A DNA stretch of 64,000 bases from an uncultured Bacteroidales bacterium. Lineage in GTDB: Bacteria > Bacteroidota > Bacteroidia > Bacteroidales > Bacteroidaceae. The position numbers were made by a program, and so were the translations under genes. This document shows positions 9,038 to 18,098 of the stretch, one piece after another. Where the stretch lies: the NCBI GenBank assembly GCA_902768125.1, contig CACXKA010000008.1:1-64000 (forward strand), given 5' to 3'. How positions within the stretch are numbered: the stretch's first letter is position 1; the number at the start of each line of letters is the position of its first letter. The notes beneath the pieces are model-generated. The model was not told where the DNA came from. It saw only the letters and a list, made by a program, of their open reading frames with translations, and did no database searches.

Positions 9038-9068
9038 TTTGTATTTCGCTCGGTTTTCGCTACCTTTG
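9038..9068 (+). promoter_or_regulatory. Promoter of the ABC ATPase gene
   Basis: TTTG (9038-9041), 19-base spacer, TACCTTTG (9061-9068). The ATG at 9077 is only 8 bases past the box, so the mRNA leader must be very short. This supports 9077, not 9005, as the start. Confidence 0.85.
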
Positions 9069-9076
9069 CACTCGTT

Positions 9077-10153
9077 ATGAGCATATCCATTGAATTAAGG
9101 AACCTGACAACGGGTTATCAGGTGAAGGGAGGCGAGAAGGTGATTGCCTCTGGATTAAACGCAACTTTGAACAGCGGTGAGATGATTTGTCTGCTGGGTC
9201 CTAACGGAGCTGGCAAATCGACTTTGCTGCGCACTTTGGCGGGTTTCCAACCAGCCTTGGGCGGCACGGTGGAGGTGATGGGACACAACATCAAGAAGTG
9301 TGAGAGCAAGGACTTGGCGCGCATGATGAGTGTGGTGCTGACCGACAACTCGGACATCAAGAACATGACTGCCGAGGAGGTGGTGGCGATGGGTAGAAGT
9401 CCCTACACTGGCTTCTGGGGCAAGTTGCGCGAGAAGGACAAGCTGGTGGTGAAGAAAAGCCTCGGATGGGTGGGCATTGAGGACTTGGCTCCCCGAAAGA
9501 TGCAGACCCTCTCTGACGGTGAGCGGCAGAAGGTGATGATTGCCAAGGCGATTGCCCAAGAGACCCCCATCATCCTGCTCGACGAACCCACTGCCTACCT
9601 CGACTATCCCAGCAAGATTGCGATGATGCTTTTGCTGCACCGATTGGCGAAGGCGCTGAAGAAGACCATCTTCATGAGCACGCACGACTTGGAGCACGCC
9701 CTGCAAGTGGCTGACCAAGTGTGGCTGCTCGACCACGAGCGAGGACTTTCCACAGGTATGCCTGAAGACTTGTGCATCGACGGCAGCATCGAACAGTATT
9801 TTGCCAAGGAGAACATGACGTTCAACCGCGAGTCGTGCACCTTCTCCATCGAGCATGAGACAGCCCGAGACCTCATCGTGAAGGGCAAGGAAGACACCCT
9901 CGAATACCGCCTCTGCTGCAAGGCACTGCTCCGTAACGGCATGCAGCCTGTGGCATCGGCAGAAGGCACGAACGCCACCACCGACGTGACCGTCAGCATC
10001 CCAGGCGACGGCACCTACCGCCTCATCGAGAAGGGCAAGGAGACGGTGAAGGTGGAGAAGATTCAGCACTTGCTCCACATGATCGTGCCTGCCATCACCA
10101 AGTATCACATATCAGCCATCCGCGAGGCTGCCGAAATGAATCAATATGAATAG
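9077..10153 (+). CDS. FecE/BtuD-like ABC transporter ATP-binding protein with C-terminal extension
   Basis: 358 residues. It has Walker A GPNGAGKS (41-48), signature LSDGE (145-149), Walker B ILLDEP (166-171) and an H-loop in STHD. The sequence type is that of iron-siderophore, haem or cobalamin import ATPases. Such proteins are normally about 255 residues; here about 100 extra residues follow the ATPase core, and I do not recognise them. No permease or binding protein lies nearby, so the partner must be encoded elsewhere. The gene overlaps the next one by 8 bases; that gene encodes a CbiK-like protein. The context suggests uptake or handling of a metal-tetrapyrrole, which is inference. Confidence 0.8.
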   Translation: MSISIELRNLTTGYQVKGGEKVIASGLNATLNSGEMICLLGPNGAGKSTLLRTLAGFQPALGGTVEVMGHNIKKCESKDLARMMSVVLTDNSDIKNMTAEEVVAMGRSPYTGFWGKLREKDKLVVKKSLGWVGIEDLAPRKMQTLSDGERQKVMIAKAIAQETPIILLDEPTAYLDYPSKIAMMLLLHRLAKALKKTIFMSTHDLEHALQVADQVWLLDHERGLSTGMPEDLCIDGSIEQYFAKENMTFNRESCTFSIEHETARDLIVKGKEDTLEYRLCCKALLRNGMQPVASAEGTNATTDVTVSIPGDGTYRLIEKGKETVKVEKIQHLLHMIVPAITKYHISAIREAAEMNQYE

Positions 10154-11009
10154 ACTTATCCTTTTCACCCTGACGGTGCTGTGCACCAGTATGTCCATGT
10201 GGGCACAAGAGACGATGGAGCAAGCGATGTTTGAGTCGATGCGAGACGATGACAAAGCGGTGATTGTGGCGGTGCACAAAGATGCGGAAAGCGGCATCGG
10301 CAGCACGGGCATCGAACGCCTCAACCAACGTTTGCGCAACGCCTACCCCAACTACGCCTTCCGCGAGGCTTGCACCACCCAAGGAGCGATGGCGCAGGCA
10401 CCCGACCCCGACGAACTGTTCAGCCAACTGGCGAAGGATGGCTACACGCACGTGCTGGTGCAGTCGTCCAGTCTCACGAACGACTTGGATGTGCAGTACC
10501 TTCGTCACATCGTGGAAGCTGCCAAAGGGAAGTTCAAGCACGTGCGTCTGGGAGAACCGCTGCTGAGCGATAGGAGCGACTATGAGAAAGTGGCGGACAT
10601 CGCCATCAACACCTTCAGTGTGCCGAAAGAGATGAATGTGCTGGTATGCAACGGCAACGGGGAGGATGACGCTTCGTACATGCTGTTGGATTACATTTTA
10701 CGCGACGAAAGTGAAGGAGATTGGATGCTCGCCACCACGAACGGCATCCCTACCCTCGACCACCTCGTACAAGTGCTGAAAAGACAAAAGGTGAAGAAGG
10801 TGCATCTGGTGCCCTTCAATGCCGAGGCAAGCAGCTTGATGCGCAGCGAATGGATGAAGAAACTGCAACAGGCAGGATGCAAGGTGACGATGGAGAGCCG
10901 CACGCTGATTGACCAAGAAGGGGTTGCCAGTCTCTTCGAGGAACACGTGCGTCAGGCAGAACAGTTCCGTCGCCTCACGCCCAAAGAACAGAAAATCATT
11001 ACACGATAA
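10146..11009 (+). CDS. Exported CbiK-like protein, probably not a working chelatase
   Basis: 287 residues with a signal peptide (ends near MWAQ, residue 21). The mature part follows the layout of CbiK-type sirohydrochlorin cobaltochelatases: a first strand AVIVAVHKD, an I-x-x-LN-x-RL helix, an AYPNYAFREACT segment, a DGYTHVLVQS segment, and later KVHLVPFN. Where CbiK enzymes carry metal-binding histidines (a GHG-type loop and a later His after the PF motif), this protein has NGNGEDD and FNAEAS. Chelatase activity is therefore doubtful; a binding or scavenging role is possible. Translational overlap with the ABC ATPase gene supports a joint role in tetrapyrrole or metal handling. Family assignment moderate. 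Confidence 0.6.
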   Translation: MNRLILFTLTVLCTSMSMWAQETMEQAMFESMRDDDKAVIVAVHKDAESGIGSTGIERLNQRLRNAYPNYAFREACTTQGAMAQAPDPDELFSQLAKDGYTHVLVQSSSLTNDLDVQYLRHIVEAAKGKFKHVRLGEPLLSDRSDYEKVADIAINTFSVPKEMNVLVCNGNGEDDASYMLLDYILRDESEGDWMLATTNGIPTLDHLVQVLKRQKVKKVHLVPFNAEASSLMRSEWMKKLQQAGCKVTMESRTLIDQEGVASLFEEHVRQAEQFRRLTPKEQKIITR

Positions 11010-11010
11010 C

Positions 11011-12774
11011 ATGCCCAGCCCCTATCTCGAAATCAAAGGACTGACCAAACGCATCGGACACCGCGTGCTGTTTGAGGATATCTCGTTCACCATCAACGAG
11101 CGTGAGCACATTGGACTCATCGCCAAGAACGGAACGGGCAAATCGACCTTGCTCAGCATCATTGCGGGCAAGGAGGGCGACGACGGGGGCACGATGATCT
11201 TCCGCAACGACCTGAAAGTGGGCTATCTGGAACAGACACCCACCATCGGAGCCAAGGAACTGGAAGGAAAGAACGACGAGTACCTGCAACGCTACAAGCG
11301 ATTCCTCACCCAGATGAAAATCACGGAGGAGGAAGCGGCAAGACCCGAAGCCCAACTGAGTGGCGGTCAGATGAAGAGGATTGCCCTCTCGAGGGTGCTG
11401 GCTGGAGAACCCGACCTGCTCATCCTCGACGAGCCGACGAACCACCTCGACTTGGAGATGATTGAATGGCTGGAGAATATGCTGAGCCGTTCGACAATGG
11501 CGATTCTGATGGTGACGCACGACCGCTATTTCCTCGACCGCATCTGCTCGAGCATCATCGAGATGGACAACTCGCGCATCTACACCTACAAGGGCAACTA
11601 CTCGTATTATCTGGAGAAGCGACAAGAACGCATCGACAACATGAATGCGGAGATTGCGCGCGCGAACAACTTATATAGAACAGAACTGGAATGGATGCGC
11701 TCCACCCCTTGTGCCCGCACCTCGAAGGCGAGATACAGGATTGAGTCGTTCTACGAACTGGAGAAGCGTGCCAAGCAACGCATGGAGGAACGCAACGTGC
11801 GGTTGGAGATGGGCGGCACCTACATCGGCAACAAGATTTTTGAGGCAAGGGATGTGTGCAAGGCATTTGGCGAACACGTCATCCTCAAGAACTTCAACTA
11901 TAACTTCACCCGATACGAGAAACTGGGCATCGTGGGCAACAACGGAACAGGCAAATCGACCTTCGTGAAGATGTTGCTCGGACTGGAACCCCACGACAGC
12001 GGCACCATCGACATTGGCGAGACGGTGCGCTTCGGCTACTACTCGCAGCAGGGAATGGCGTTCAAGGAGGAACAGAAGGTGATTGATGCCGTGAGGGACA
12101 TCGCGGAATATGTGGATATGGGCAACGGCGAGAAGTTGTCTGCCAGCCAGTTCTTGCAGCACTTCCTCTTTCCACCTGAGGAACAGCACAGCTACATCTA
12201 CAAGTTGAGTGGTGGCGAAAGGAGACGACTGTATCTCTGCACCGTGCTGATGAAAGCCCCCAACTTCCTCATCCTCGACGAGCCAACCAACGACCTTGAC
12301 ATCGTGACCCTGCAAATCTTGGAGGATTACCTCAAGAACTTCAGGGGATGCCTCATCATCGTGAGTCACGACCGCTACTTCATGGACCGAGTGGTTGACC
12401 ACACGCTGGTCTTTCACGGCAACGGCGACATTCAGGACTTCCCAGGCAGTTACAGCCAGTATCGCGACTGGAAGGAACAGAACGAGCGTCAGGCATCGGC
12501 AGAGAAAGCCGCCCCCAAGGAGGAGAAGAAGCCCGACGGAAGGAACCAGAACCGCGCCCGACGCCTCACCTTCAAGGAGAAGCAAGAGTTCGCCCAACTG
12601 GAAAAAGACATCGCCGCCCTCGAAGCGGAAAAGAAGAAAATAGAAACAGCCCTCTGTGGCGGCACCACCTCGGTGGATGAAATCACAGAGATGAGCAAAC
12701 GCCTGCCCCTGCTCAACGACGAACTGGAGGAGAAGGAAATGCGCTGGCTCGAACTATCAGAATTTGCATCATGA
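11011..12774 (+). CDS. ABC-F family ATPase, Uup-like
   Basis: 587 residues from ATG 11011, directly after the stop of the CbiK-like gene; the longer frame would overlap that gene. It has two ATP-binding cassettes without membrane segments: Walker A KNGTGKST and NNGTGKST, signatures LSGGQ and LSGGE, and Walker B ILDEPTNHLD and ILDEPTNDLD. A charged linker (about 485-515) leads to a C-terminal coiled coil rich in Glu/Lys, as in Uup. ABC-F proteins act on the ribosome, or for Uup also on DNA precise excision and ribosome maturation. The last four bases overlap the engB start (ATGA), so the two are translationally coupled. Confidence 0.85.
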   Translation: MPSPYLEIKGLTKRIGHRVLFEDISFTINEREHIGLIAKNGTGKSTLLSIIAGKEGDDGGTMIFRNDLKVGYLEQTPTIGAKELEGKNDEYLQRYKRFLTQMKITEEEAARPEAQLSGGQMKRIALSRVLAGEPDLLILDEPTNHLDLEMIEWLENMLSRSTMAILMVTHDRYFLDRICSSIIEMDNSRIYTYKGNYSYYLEKRQERIDNMNAEIARANNLYRTELEWMRSTPCARTSKARYRIESFYELEKRAKQRMEERNVRLEMGGTYIGNKIFEARDVCKAFGEHVILKNFNYNFTRYEKLGIVGNNGTGKSTFVKMLLGLEPHDSGTIDIGETVRFGYYSQQGMAFKEEQKVIDAVRDIAEYVDMGNGEKLSASQFLQHFLFPPEEQHSYIYKLSGGERRRLYLCTVLMKAPNFLILDEPTNDLDIVTLQILEDYLKNFRGCLIIVSHDRYFMDRVVDHTLVFHGNGDIQDFPGSYSQYRDWKEQNERQASAEKAAPKEEKKPDGRNQNRARRLTFKEKQEFAQLEKDIAALEAEKKKIETALCGGTTSVDEITEMSKRLPLLNDELEEKEMRWLELSEFAS

Positions 12775-13367
12775 ACATCACTTCAGCCACTTATGTAGGC
12801 TCCAAGCCACACCACACCCAATGCCCCAACGACGGACGCCCAGAGTATGCGTTCATCGGACGAAGCAACGTGGGGAAGTCTTCCCTCATCAATGCCCTCA
12901 CAGGCAGGAAGAACCTCGCCCTCACCTCTGCCACACCCGGCAAGACGATGTGCATCAACCACTTCCTCATCAACAACCAGTGGTACATCGTCGATTTGCC
13001 TGGCTACGGCTATGCACAACGAGGCAAGAGTGCGATGGAGAAGTTGAAGACGATGATCAGCAGCTATGTGCTGGAACGTGAACAGCTCACCTGCCTCTTC
13101 GTGCTCATCGACATCCGTCACGACCCCCAGAAAGTGGACCTCGCGTTCTTGCATTTCCTCGGCAGCAAAGGGGTTCCCTTCGCAATTGTCTTCACCAAAG
13201 CCGACAAGCTTCCACCTTCGAAAGTGAAGTCAACCGCCAACAAATACCTGGAATCGCTCAAGGAGGATTGGGAGGAACTGCCCACCTATTTCATCACCAG
13301 TGCCACCAACAAACTGGGAAAGGATGAATTGCTGGATTACATCGAAAACATCAACAAAAACCTATAA
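12771..13367 (+). CDS. engB: Ribosome biogenesis GTP-binding protein EngB (YihA/YsxC)
   Basis: 198 residues, the usual length for the family. G1 is GRSNVGKSS, G3 is DLPGYG, G4 is TKAD, and the SAT-type G5 is near residue 180. EngB is an essential TRAFAC-class GTPase needed for late 50S subunit assembly. The start overlaps the ABC-F stop by four bases. A strong intrinsic terminator follows immediately, closing the operon. Confidence 0.95.
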   Translation: MNITSATYVGSKPHHTQCPNDGRPEYAFIGRSNVGKSSLINALTGRKNLALTSATPGKTMCINHFLINNQWYIVDLPGYGYAQRGKSAMEKLKTMISSYVLEREQLTCLFVLIDIRHDPQKVDLAFLHFLGSKGVPFAIVFTKADKLPPSKVKSTANKYLESLKEDWEELPTYFITSATNKLGKDELLDYIENINKNL

Positions 13368-13372
13368 GATTC

Positions 13373-13403
13373 GCTCAGGAGTACGTTCCTGAGCATTTTT
13401 TTT
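13373..13403 (+). terminator. Intrinsic terminator after engB
   Basis: Perfect 8-base stem GCTCAGGA / TCCTGAGC (13373-13380 and 13387-13394) with a 6-base loop, followed by an A and eight Ts. Confidence 0.9.
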
Positions 13404-13412
13404 GCAAAATTA

Positions 13413-13443
13413 TTTGGTATTACAAAAATAATCACTACTTTTG
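13413..13443 (+). promoter_or_regulatory. rho promoter
   Basis: TTTG (13413-13416), exactly 19 bases, TACTTTTG (13436-13443). The ATG used for rho is about 137 bases downstream, leaving room for a regulatory leader; rho genes are often autoregulated through their leader, but nothing specific is visible here. Confidence 0.85.
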
Positions 13444-13580
13444 CACCATCTTTTTGGGACAACTGAAACACATTTGCAAAAGAAAAGCTTTGTCTCAAAA
13501 TACCAATCTCAAAATATCATTCTAACGATTTATACGGTCTTGTGGTATTGCCACAATTCCGACAAACCATTAATATACTT

Positions 13581-15542
13581 ATGTACAATTTAGAAGAACT
13601 CAACCGCAAAGAGAAAGAAGAATTGCTCAACATCGCCAGTGAGTTGGGCATCAAGAATGCTGAGAAGATGGATGACCTCACATTGCGGCTGACCATCATT
13701 GATGAGCAAGCCACAAACTTTGCATCCACTGCGGCATCCAACGAAAAGACAGGACGCAAGCGTTCTCGTGTCAGCATCAAGAGTGTTGACCGCGTTTACA
13801 CTGCCACGCAAGACAAGGCGAAGAAGGTGGACAAGACCATGAAGGTGATGAAGGATGAAACCATGTTTGGCGCTTTATCGGAGGAGGAGAAAGCCATGTT
13901 GGCAACTTCTGAGACAGAGGAGGAGCCCGTTGCTGAGGCAGTTGCTGCTGAACCTAAGAAGCGTGGACGCAAGCCGAAGGTGAAGGAAGAGGAGACTGAG
14001 GTGGTGCCAGAGGCTGCTGCAGAAGAAGAGGCTCCAGCACCCAAGAAGCGTGGACGCAAACCGAAGGTGAAGGAAGAAGAAATAGCAGAAGCATTGGAGG
14101 AGAACACAGAAGAGGTTCTGGTGGAGGATGTGCCAGAGGCGATTGTGCCAGAAGAGGCTTTCGCCCCATCAGACAGTCATCCAAAGACCATCTTCAACTC
14201 TGCTGAAGAAAAAGCTAAGGCAACTGCTGACTCAAACTTTATCATCCTGCAAGATGTGCCTCAGGGTAACGAATATATTCCTGCTGTGAACATCTTTGAA
14301 CGTTTCGAGAACAGACAAGCAGAGAATGAACCAGTAGAATACGACGACGAGGTTCCTTATGAGGATTTCGCCCCAGTCGCTCCATCCATACAGAAGGAGA
14401 AGGTCGTGAAGGAGAAACCTTACGACTTCGACAACATCATCCGTGTGAGCGGTGTGCTGGAGACGGTGGACAACTATGGTTTCCTCCGCAGTAGCGACTA
14501 CAACTACCTGCCATCGCCCGACGATGTGTATGTGAACCTGCAACAGATCAAGCACTTCGGATTGAAGACGGGTGATGTGGTGGACGGTTTCGTGCGTCCT
14601 CCAAGAGAAGGCGAACGTTTCTTCCCACTCGTCAGCGTGGAGAAAATCAACGGCTGTGACCCAGCTCGTGTGCGTGACCGTGTAGGCTTCGAGTTCCTCA
14701 CCCCCCTCTTCCCTGATGAGAAGTTCAAACTCTGCAAGGGATTCGATGACAGCAAGTCATCACGTGTGGTGGATCTCTTCTCCCCTATCGGTAAAGGTCA
14801 GCGTGCCCTCATCGTGGCTCAGCCCAAGACCGGTAAGACCATGCTGATGAAGGACATCGCCAACTCGATTGCAGCAAATCATCCAGAGGCTTATCTGATG
14901 ATGCTGCTCATTGACGAGCGTCCTGAGGAAGTGACGGATATGGCAAGAACGGTGAATGCCGAAGTGATTGCCAGCACGTTCGATGCTCCCGCCGAGAATC
15001 ACGTGAAGATTGCAGGCATCGTGCTTGAGAAGGCAAAGCGTATGGTGGAAAGCGGACACGATGTGGTCATCTTCCTCGACTCCATCACTCGTCTGGCTCG
15101 TGCCTACAACACCGTTTCTCCTGCTTCTGGTAAGGTGCTCTCTGGTGGTGTGGATGCCAATGCCCTCCACAAGCCCAAGCGTTTCTTTGGTGCTGCCCGC
15201 AACATCGAGAACGGCGGTTCACTCACCATCATTGCCACAGCCCTCATCGACACGGGTTCCAAGATGGATGAAGTCATCTTCGAGGAATTCAAGGGTACGG
15301 GTAACATGGAGTTGCAGCTTGACCGCAGCCTCGCCAACAAGCGCGTCTTCCCTGCTGTCAACCTCACCGCTTCTTCTACTCGTCGCGACGACCTGTTGCA
15401 AGACCAGACGACGCTCAACCGCATGTGGGTGCTCCGCAACCATCTTGCTGATATGACGGCGATGGAAGCAATGGACTTCGTGATGAAACAAATAGAACGC
15501 ACGAAGAACAACGAGGAATTCCTTATCAGCATGAACGGATAA
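13581..15542 (+). CDS. rho: Transcription termination factor Rho with long charged insertion
   Basis: 653 residues from ATG 13581 ([16 protein letters not shown]), where the Rho N-terminal helix bundle begins; E. coli Rho has 419. The extra length is an acidic insertion at about residues 75-270. It contains two copies of [13 protein letters not shown] (near 126 and 155), whose RGRKP cores look like AT-hooks. The RNA-binding cold-shock-like domain follows ([16 protein letters not shown]), then the hexameric ATPase with Walker A PKTGKT (about 415-420), Walker B VIFLDS and the R-loop region. Long N-terminal insertions are known in Bacteroidetes Rho and alter RNA binding. Monocistronic, with its own promoter. 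Confidence 0.95.
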   Translation: MYNLEELNRKEKEELLNIASELGIKNAEKMDDLTLRLTIIDEQATNFASTAASNEKTGRKRSRVSIKSVDRVYTATQDKAKKVDKTMKVMKDETMFGALSEEEKAMLATSETEEEPVAEAVAAEPKKRGRKPKVKEEETEVVPEAAAEEEAPAPKKRGRKPKVKEEEIAEALEENTEEVLVEDVPEAIVPEEAFAPSDSHPKTIFNSAEEKAKATADSNFIILQDVPQGNEYIPAVNIFERFENRQAENEPVEYDDEVPYEDFAPVAPSIQKEKVVKEKPYDFDNIIRVSGVLETVDNYGFLRSSDYNYLPSPDDVYVNLQQIKHFGLKTGDVVDGFVRPPREGERFFPLVSVEKINGCDPARVRDRVGFEFLTPLFPDEKFKLCKGFDDSKSSRVVDLFSPIGKGQRALIVAQPKTGKTMLMKDIANSIAANHPEAYLMMLLIDERPEEVTDMARTVNAEVIASTFDAPAENHVKIAGIVLEKAKRMVESGHDVVIFLDSITRLARAYNTVSPASGKVLSGGVDANALHKPKRFFGAARNIENGGSLTIIATALIDTGSKMDEVIFEEFKGTGNMELQLDRSLANKRVFPAVNLTASSTRRDDLLQDQTTLNRMWVLRNHLADMTAMEAMDFVMKQIERTKNNEEFLISMNG

Positions 15543-15543
15543 G

Positions 15544-15740
15544 AGAGAATTGAAGAATTGAAAAATTGAAAAATTGAAGAATTGAAGGATTGAAGAACCT
15601 TTAGCTCGACGGAGTCAATTAAAGAATTGAAGGATTGAAGTTTTTGGCTAACACGATGACCAACTTCAATCCTTCAACTTTCTCAGTCCCCCCAAACTTC
15701 AAGTTTTCAATTTTTCAATTCTTCAATTCTTCAATTCTCC
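15544..15740. repeat. Inverted array of GAATTGAA-type repeats between convergent genes
   Basis: The left arm (15546-15640) is made of back-to-back ATTGAAGA/ATTGAAAA units. The right arm (15662-15739) is its near-perfect reverse complement (TTCAATTCTTCAATT type). The outermost 19 bases match exactly, so the RNA could fold into a long hairpin. Inside the left arm sits a CTTTAGCTCGACGGAGTCAA core related to those at about 209 and 25643. It lies between the convergent ends of rho and the DUF4369 lipoprotein gene and may act as a bidirectional terminator. Confidence 0.75.
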
Positions 15741-15741
15741 T

Positions 15742-16440
15742 TCACTTTCCCTCACATAAACTCATATACTCCCGCACATCCTTGTTCTCTCTGAATGCTT
15801 CAGGAGCACGACCGTAAATTTCATCAATCTGTGGCGTGGTGGTTGGGAAACCAAATTGGTTGTAGGCATTGTCGCAAAGCACGAGGAAGTAAGTCAAGCC
15901 CAACACATTGTCGAAGTTGGCAGTTACAAAATCGGTCTCCAACTTGTCGATGGCAATACGCAAAGAACCTTCCTCTTCGCCCAACTGACGCAGAATCTCG
16001 TCGTGGTCGTATCCATCCAGAATCATCGAACTTTCCTTGCGAGGCAATTCCTGCAACAAGTACATCAAAGAATCACGCTGCGTCATGAAAGCATAGAACT
16101 TGTCGTTCAGCGGAGTGCCCTCCACCTTCATGGCGTTGTTCAAATCTATCACCTTGATATTACCTTCCTCCAGAATAATCGGAATGTTGTCCCCACTCTT
16201 TCCAAAGAACATCCTCACACACATCACGGAATCCACAGGTCCCGTCATCGTGAATGCTCCATGTAGAATCTTGCAGGAATCCACCGCCCTGGTTTCTTCA
16301 CCACCGATGGGACGAAGGTACACCATATCCCCATCATAGAACGACTGCAACGCAGTACCCGTGATGTTGTAACTTGTCGAGCAAGCTGCCAACACCGCCG
16401 TCATCAATCCGGCTATTGCCATATGGAACACCTTTTTCAT
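15742..16440 (-). CDS. DUF4369-type lipoprotein
   Basis: 232 residues from ATG 16440; the frame is open further upstream, but this ATG starts a proper lipoprotein signal (MKKVFHMAIAG...VLAACS, lipidated cysteine near residue 20). The mature N-terminal part (YNITGTALQSFYDGDMVYLRP, read with a gap) resembles the DUF4369 domain found at the front of many Bacteroidetes thioredoxin-like lipoproteins. The C-terminal thioredoxin fold with its CxxC motif is absent, so this is a stand-alone version. A perfect promoter precedes it (TTTG 16503-16506, TACTTTTG 16476-16483). Function unknown. Confidence 0.75.
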   Translation of the reverse strand: MKKVFHMAIAGLMTAVLAACSTSYNITGTALQSFYDGDMVYLRPIGGEETRAVDSCKILHGAFTMTGPVDSVMCVRMFFGKSGDNIPIILEEGNIKVIDLNNAMKVEGTPLNDKFYAFMTQRDSLMYLLQELPRKESSMILDGYDHDEILRQLGEEEGSLRIAIDKLETDFVTANFDNVLGLTYFLVLCDNAYNQFGFPTTTPQIDEIYGRAPEAFRENKDVREYMSLCEGK

Positions 16441-16475
16441 GTCTCCGATTTCGTTGTTATGATGGAAATTTGGCA

Positions 16476-16506
16476 CAAAAGTAGAAAAACAATCGCACCT
16501 GACAAA
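16476..16506 (-). promoter_or_regulatory. Promoter of the DUF4369 lipoprotein gene
   Basis: Minus strand TTTG (16503-16506), 19-base spacer, TACTTTTG (16476-16483), about 35 bases before the ATG at 16440. Confidence 0.8.
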
Positions 16507-16558
16507 ATATTTAGCATTCCTTAAAGGTCAATTAAACGTTGTTTAACTTTTAACCCAT

Positions 16559-16590
16559 AAAAAAGGGGCACTTCCATCGAAGCACCCCCG
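16559..16590 (-). terminator. Terminator after asnS
   Basis: On the minus strand a GC-rich stem (GGGG...CTTC, loop GATG, GAAG...CCCC, with a small internal mismatch) is followed by six Ts. It lies about 55 bases past the asnS stop. Confidence 0.75.
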
Positions 16591-16643
16591 TTTTATCGTA
16601 TGTTTTCATCAAAAGTCAAACCAACAATTTCCCTCCACACACA

Positions 16644-18065
16644 TTAGAATTCAGCCGTCTTTGGTGTGCGTGGGAATGGGATGACGTCGCGGATGTTCTG
16701 CATACCTGTAACGAAGAGGATGAGACGTTCGAAACCAAGTCCGAAACCTGCATGAGGACAAGAACCGAACTTGCGGGTATCGAGATACCACCACATATCC
16801 TTCATCGGGATGTTGCGCTCCTCGATTTCGTTCATCAGCTTGCCATAGTCTTCCTCACGGACAGAACCGCCGATAATCTCACCAATCTGTGGGAAGAGCA
16901 CGTCAGTACCCTGTACGGTTTGCTCCATCTCCTGACCATTGAGAATAGGATTCTTCTCGTCTATCTTCATGTAGAAAGCCTTAATCTTCTTAGGATAGTT
17001 GGTCATGATGACTGGCTTCTTGAAGTATTCCTCCACCAAGAAACGCTCATGCTCGGAAGCAAGGTCGTCGCCCCATTCGCAAGGGAACTCAAATTTCTTG
17101 CCGTCCTTGATCGCTTGCTGAAGAATCTCGATACCCTTAGTGTAAGGCAGACGAACGAAGTCTTCCTTGAGAATACCTTCGAGACGCTCGATGAGTCCCT
17201 TGTCAATCATCTTGTTGAGGAACTCAAGGTCATCCTTACAGTTGTCGAGTGCCCACTTCACACAATACTTGATGAAGTCCTCTTCCAAATCCATCAGGTC
17301 GGGCAGGTCCATGAACGCGATTTCAGGTTCAATCATCCAGAACTCTGCCAAGTGACGAGGTGTGTTGGAGTTCTCTGCACGGAAGGTCGGACCGAACGTG
17401 TAGATAGCACCCAATGCCGTAGCACCCAGCTCACCTTCCAACTGACCAGAAACGGTCAGAGAAGTCTGCTTGCCGAAGAAATCATCGTCGTAGATAATGG
17501 AACCGTTCTCGTCCTTCTTCAGGTCGTAGAGGTTCTTGGTTGTCACCTGGAACATCTGACCAGCACCCTCACAGTCGGATGCTGTGATGATAGGAGTGTG
17601 GAAATAGAAGTATCCGTGCTGGTGGAAGTAAGTGTGAATAGCCATCGCCATATTGTGACGAATGCGCATCACAGCCCCGAACGTGTTGGTACGCAGACGC
17701 ATGTGAGCGTACTGACGCATATATTCGAAGGACTGTCCCTTCTTTTGCATGGGGTAGTCAGCAGGGCATTCACCAAACACCTTGATGTCGGTTGCCTGCA
17801 CCTCCACCGCCTGTCCTGAACCGATAGATTCCACCATCGTACCCGTCACAGAAAGACAAGCACCTGTGGTGATCAGTTTCATCATTTCAGGGTCGAACTT
17901 CTCCACATCTGCCACCACCTGCACATTCTTGATGGTGGAACCGTCGTTGAGGGCGATGAAGTTGACAGCCTTGCTGCCACGCTTCGTACGCACCCATCCC
18001 ATCACGGTGACCTCTGCACCAAAGTCGGTGCGCTGAAGGAGGTCTATGATTTTTGTTCTTTTCAT
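16644..18065 (-). CDS. asnS: Asparaginyl-tRNA synthetase
   Basis: 473 residues, the normal length for bacterial AsnRS. An N-terminal OB-fold anticodon-binding domain (residues 15-105, [16 protein letters not shown]) precedes the class II catalytic core. Motif 2 is [16 protein letters not shown]. Motif 3 is GFGLGFERL near the C-terminus. It charges tRNA-Asn with asparagine in the cytoplasm. It is the third gene of a leftward purB - pseudouridine synthase - asnS cluster, 33 bases after the preceding stop, and ends at a clear terminator. Confidence 0.97.
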   Translation of the reverse strand: MKRTKIIDLLQRTDFGAEVTVMGWVRTKRGSKAVNFIALNDGSTIKNVQVVADVEKFDPEMMKLITTGACLSVTGTMVESIGSGQAVEVQATDIKVFGECPADYPMQKKGQSFEYMRQYAHMRLRTNTFGAVMRIRHNMAMAIHTYFHQHGYFYFHTPIITASDCEGAGQMFQVTTKNLYDLKKDENGSIIYDDDFFGKQTSLTVSGQLEGELGATALGAIYTFGPTFRAENSNTPRHLAEFWMIEPEIAFMDLPDLMDLEEDFIKYCVKWALDNCKDDLEFLNKMIDKGLIERLEGILKEDFVRLPYTKGIEILQQAIKDGKKFEFPCEWGDDLASEHERFLVEEYFKKPVIMTNYPKKIKAFYMKIDEKNPILNGQEMEQTVQGTDVLFPQIGEIIGGSVREEDYGKLMNEIEERNIPMKDMWWYLDTRKFGSCPHAGFGLGFERLILFVTGMQNIRDVIPFPRTPKTAEF

Positions 18066-18098
18066 TCTCTTAACTCTTGAACTCTTAAACTCTTGAAC

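Noticed and set aside
9155-10108. 317-codon leftward frame opposite the ABC ATPase
   Set aside because: Antisense to clear Walker motifs; low-information His/Leu-rich sequence typical of reverse frames.
11671-12597. 308-codon leftward frame opposite the ABC-F gene
   Set aside because: Antisense shadow of a gene with two clear ATP cassettes.
16752-17819. 355-codon rightward frame opposite asnS
   Set aside because: Antisense to an unmistakable tRNA synthetase; no recognisable features of its own.
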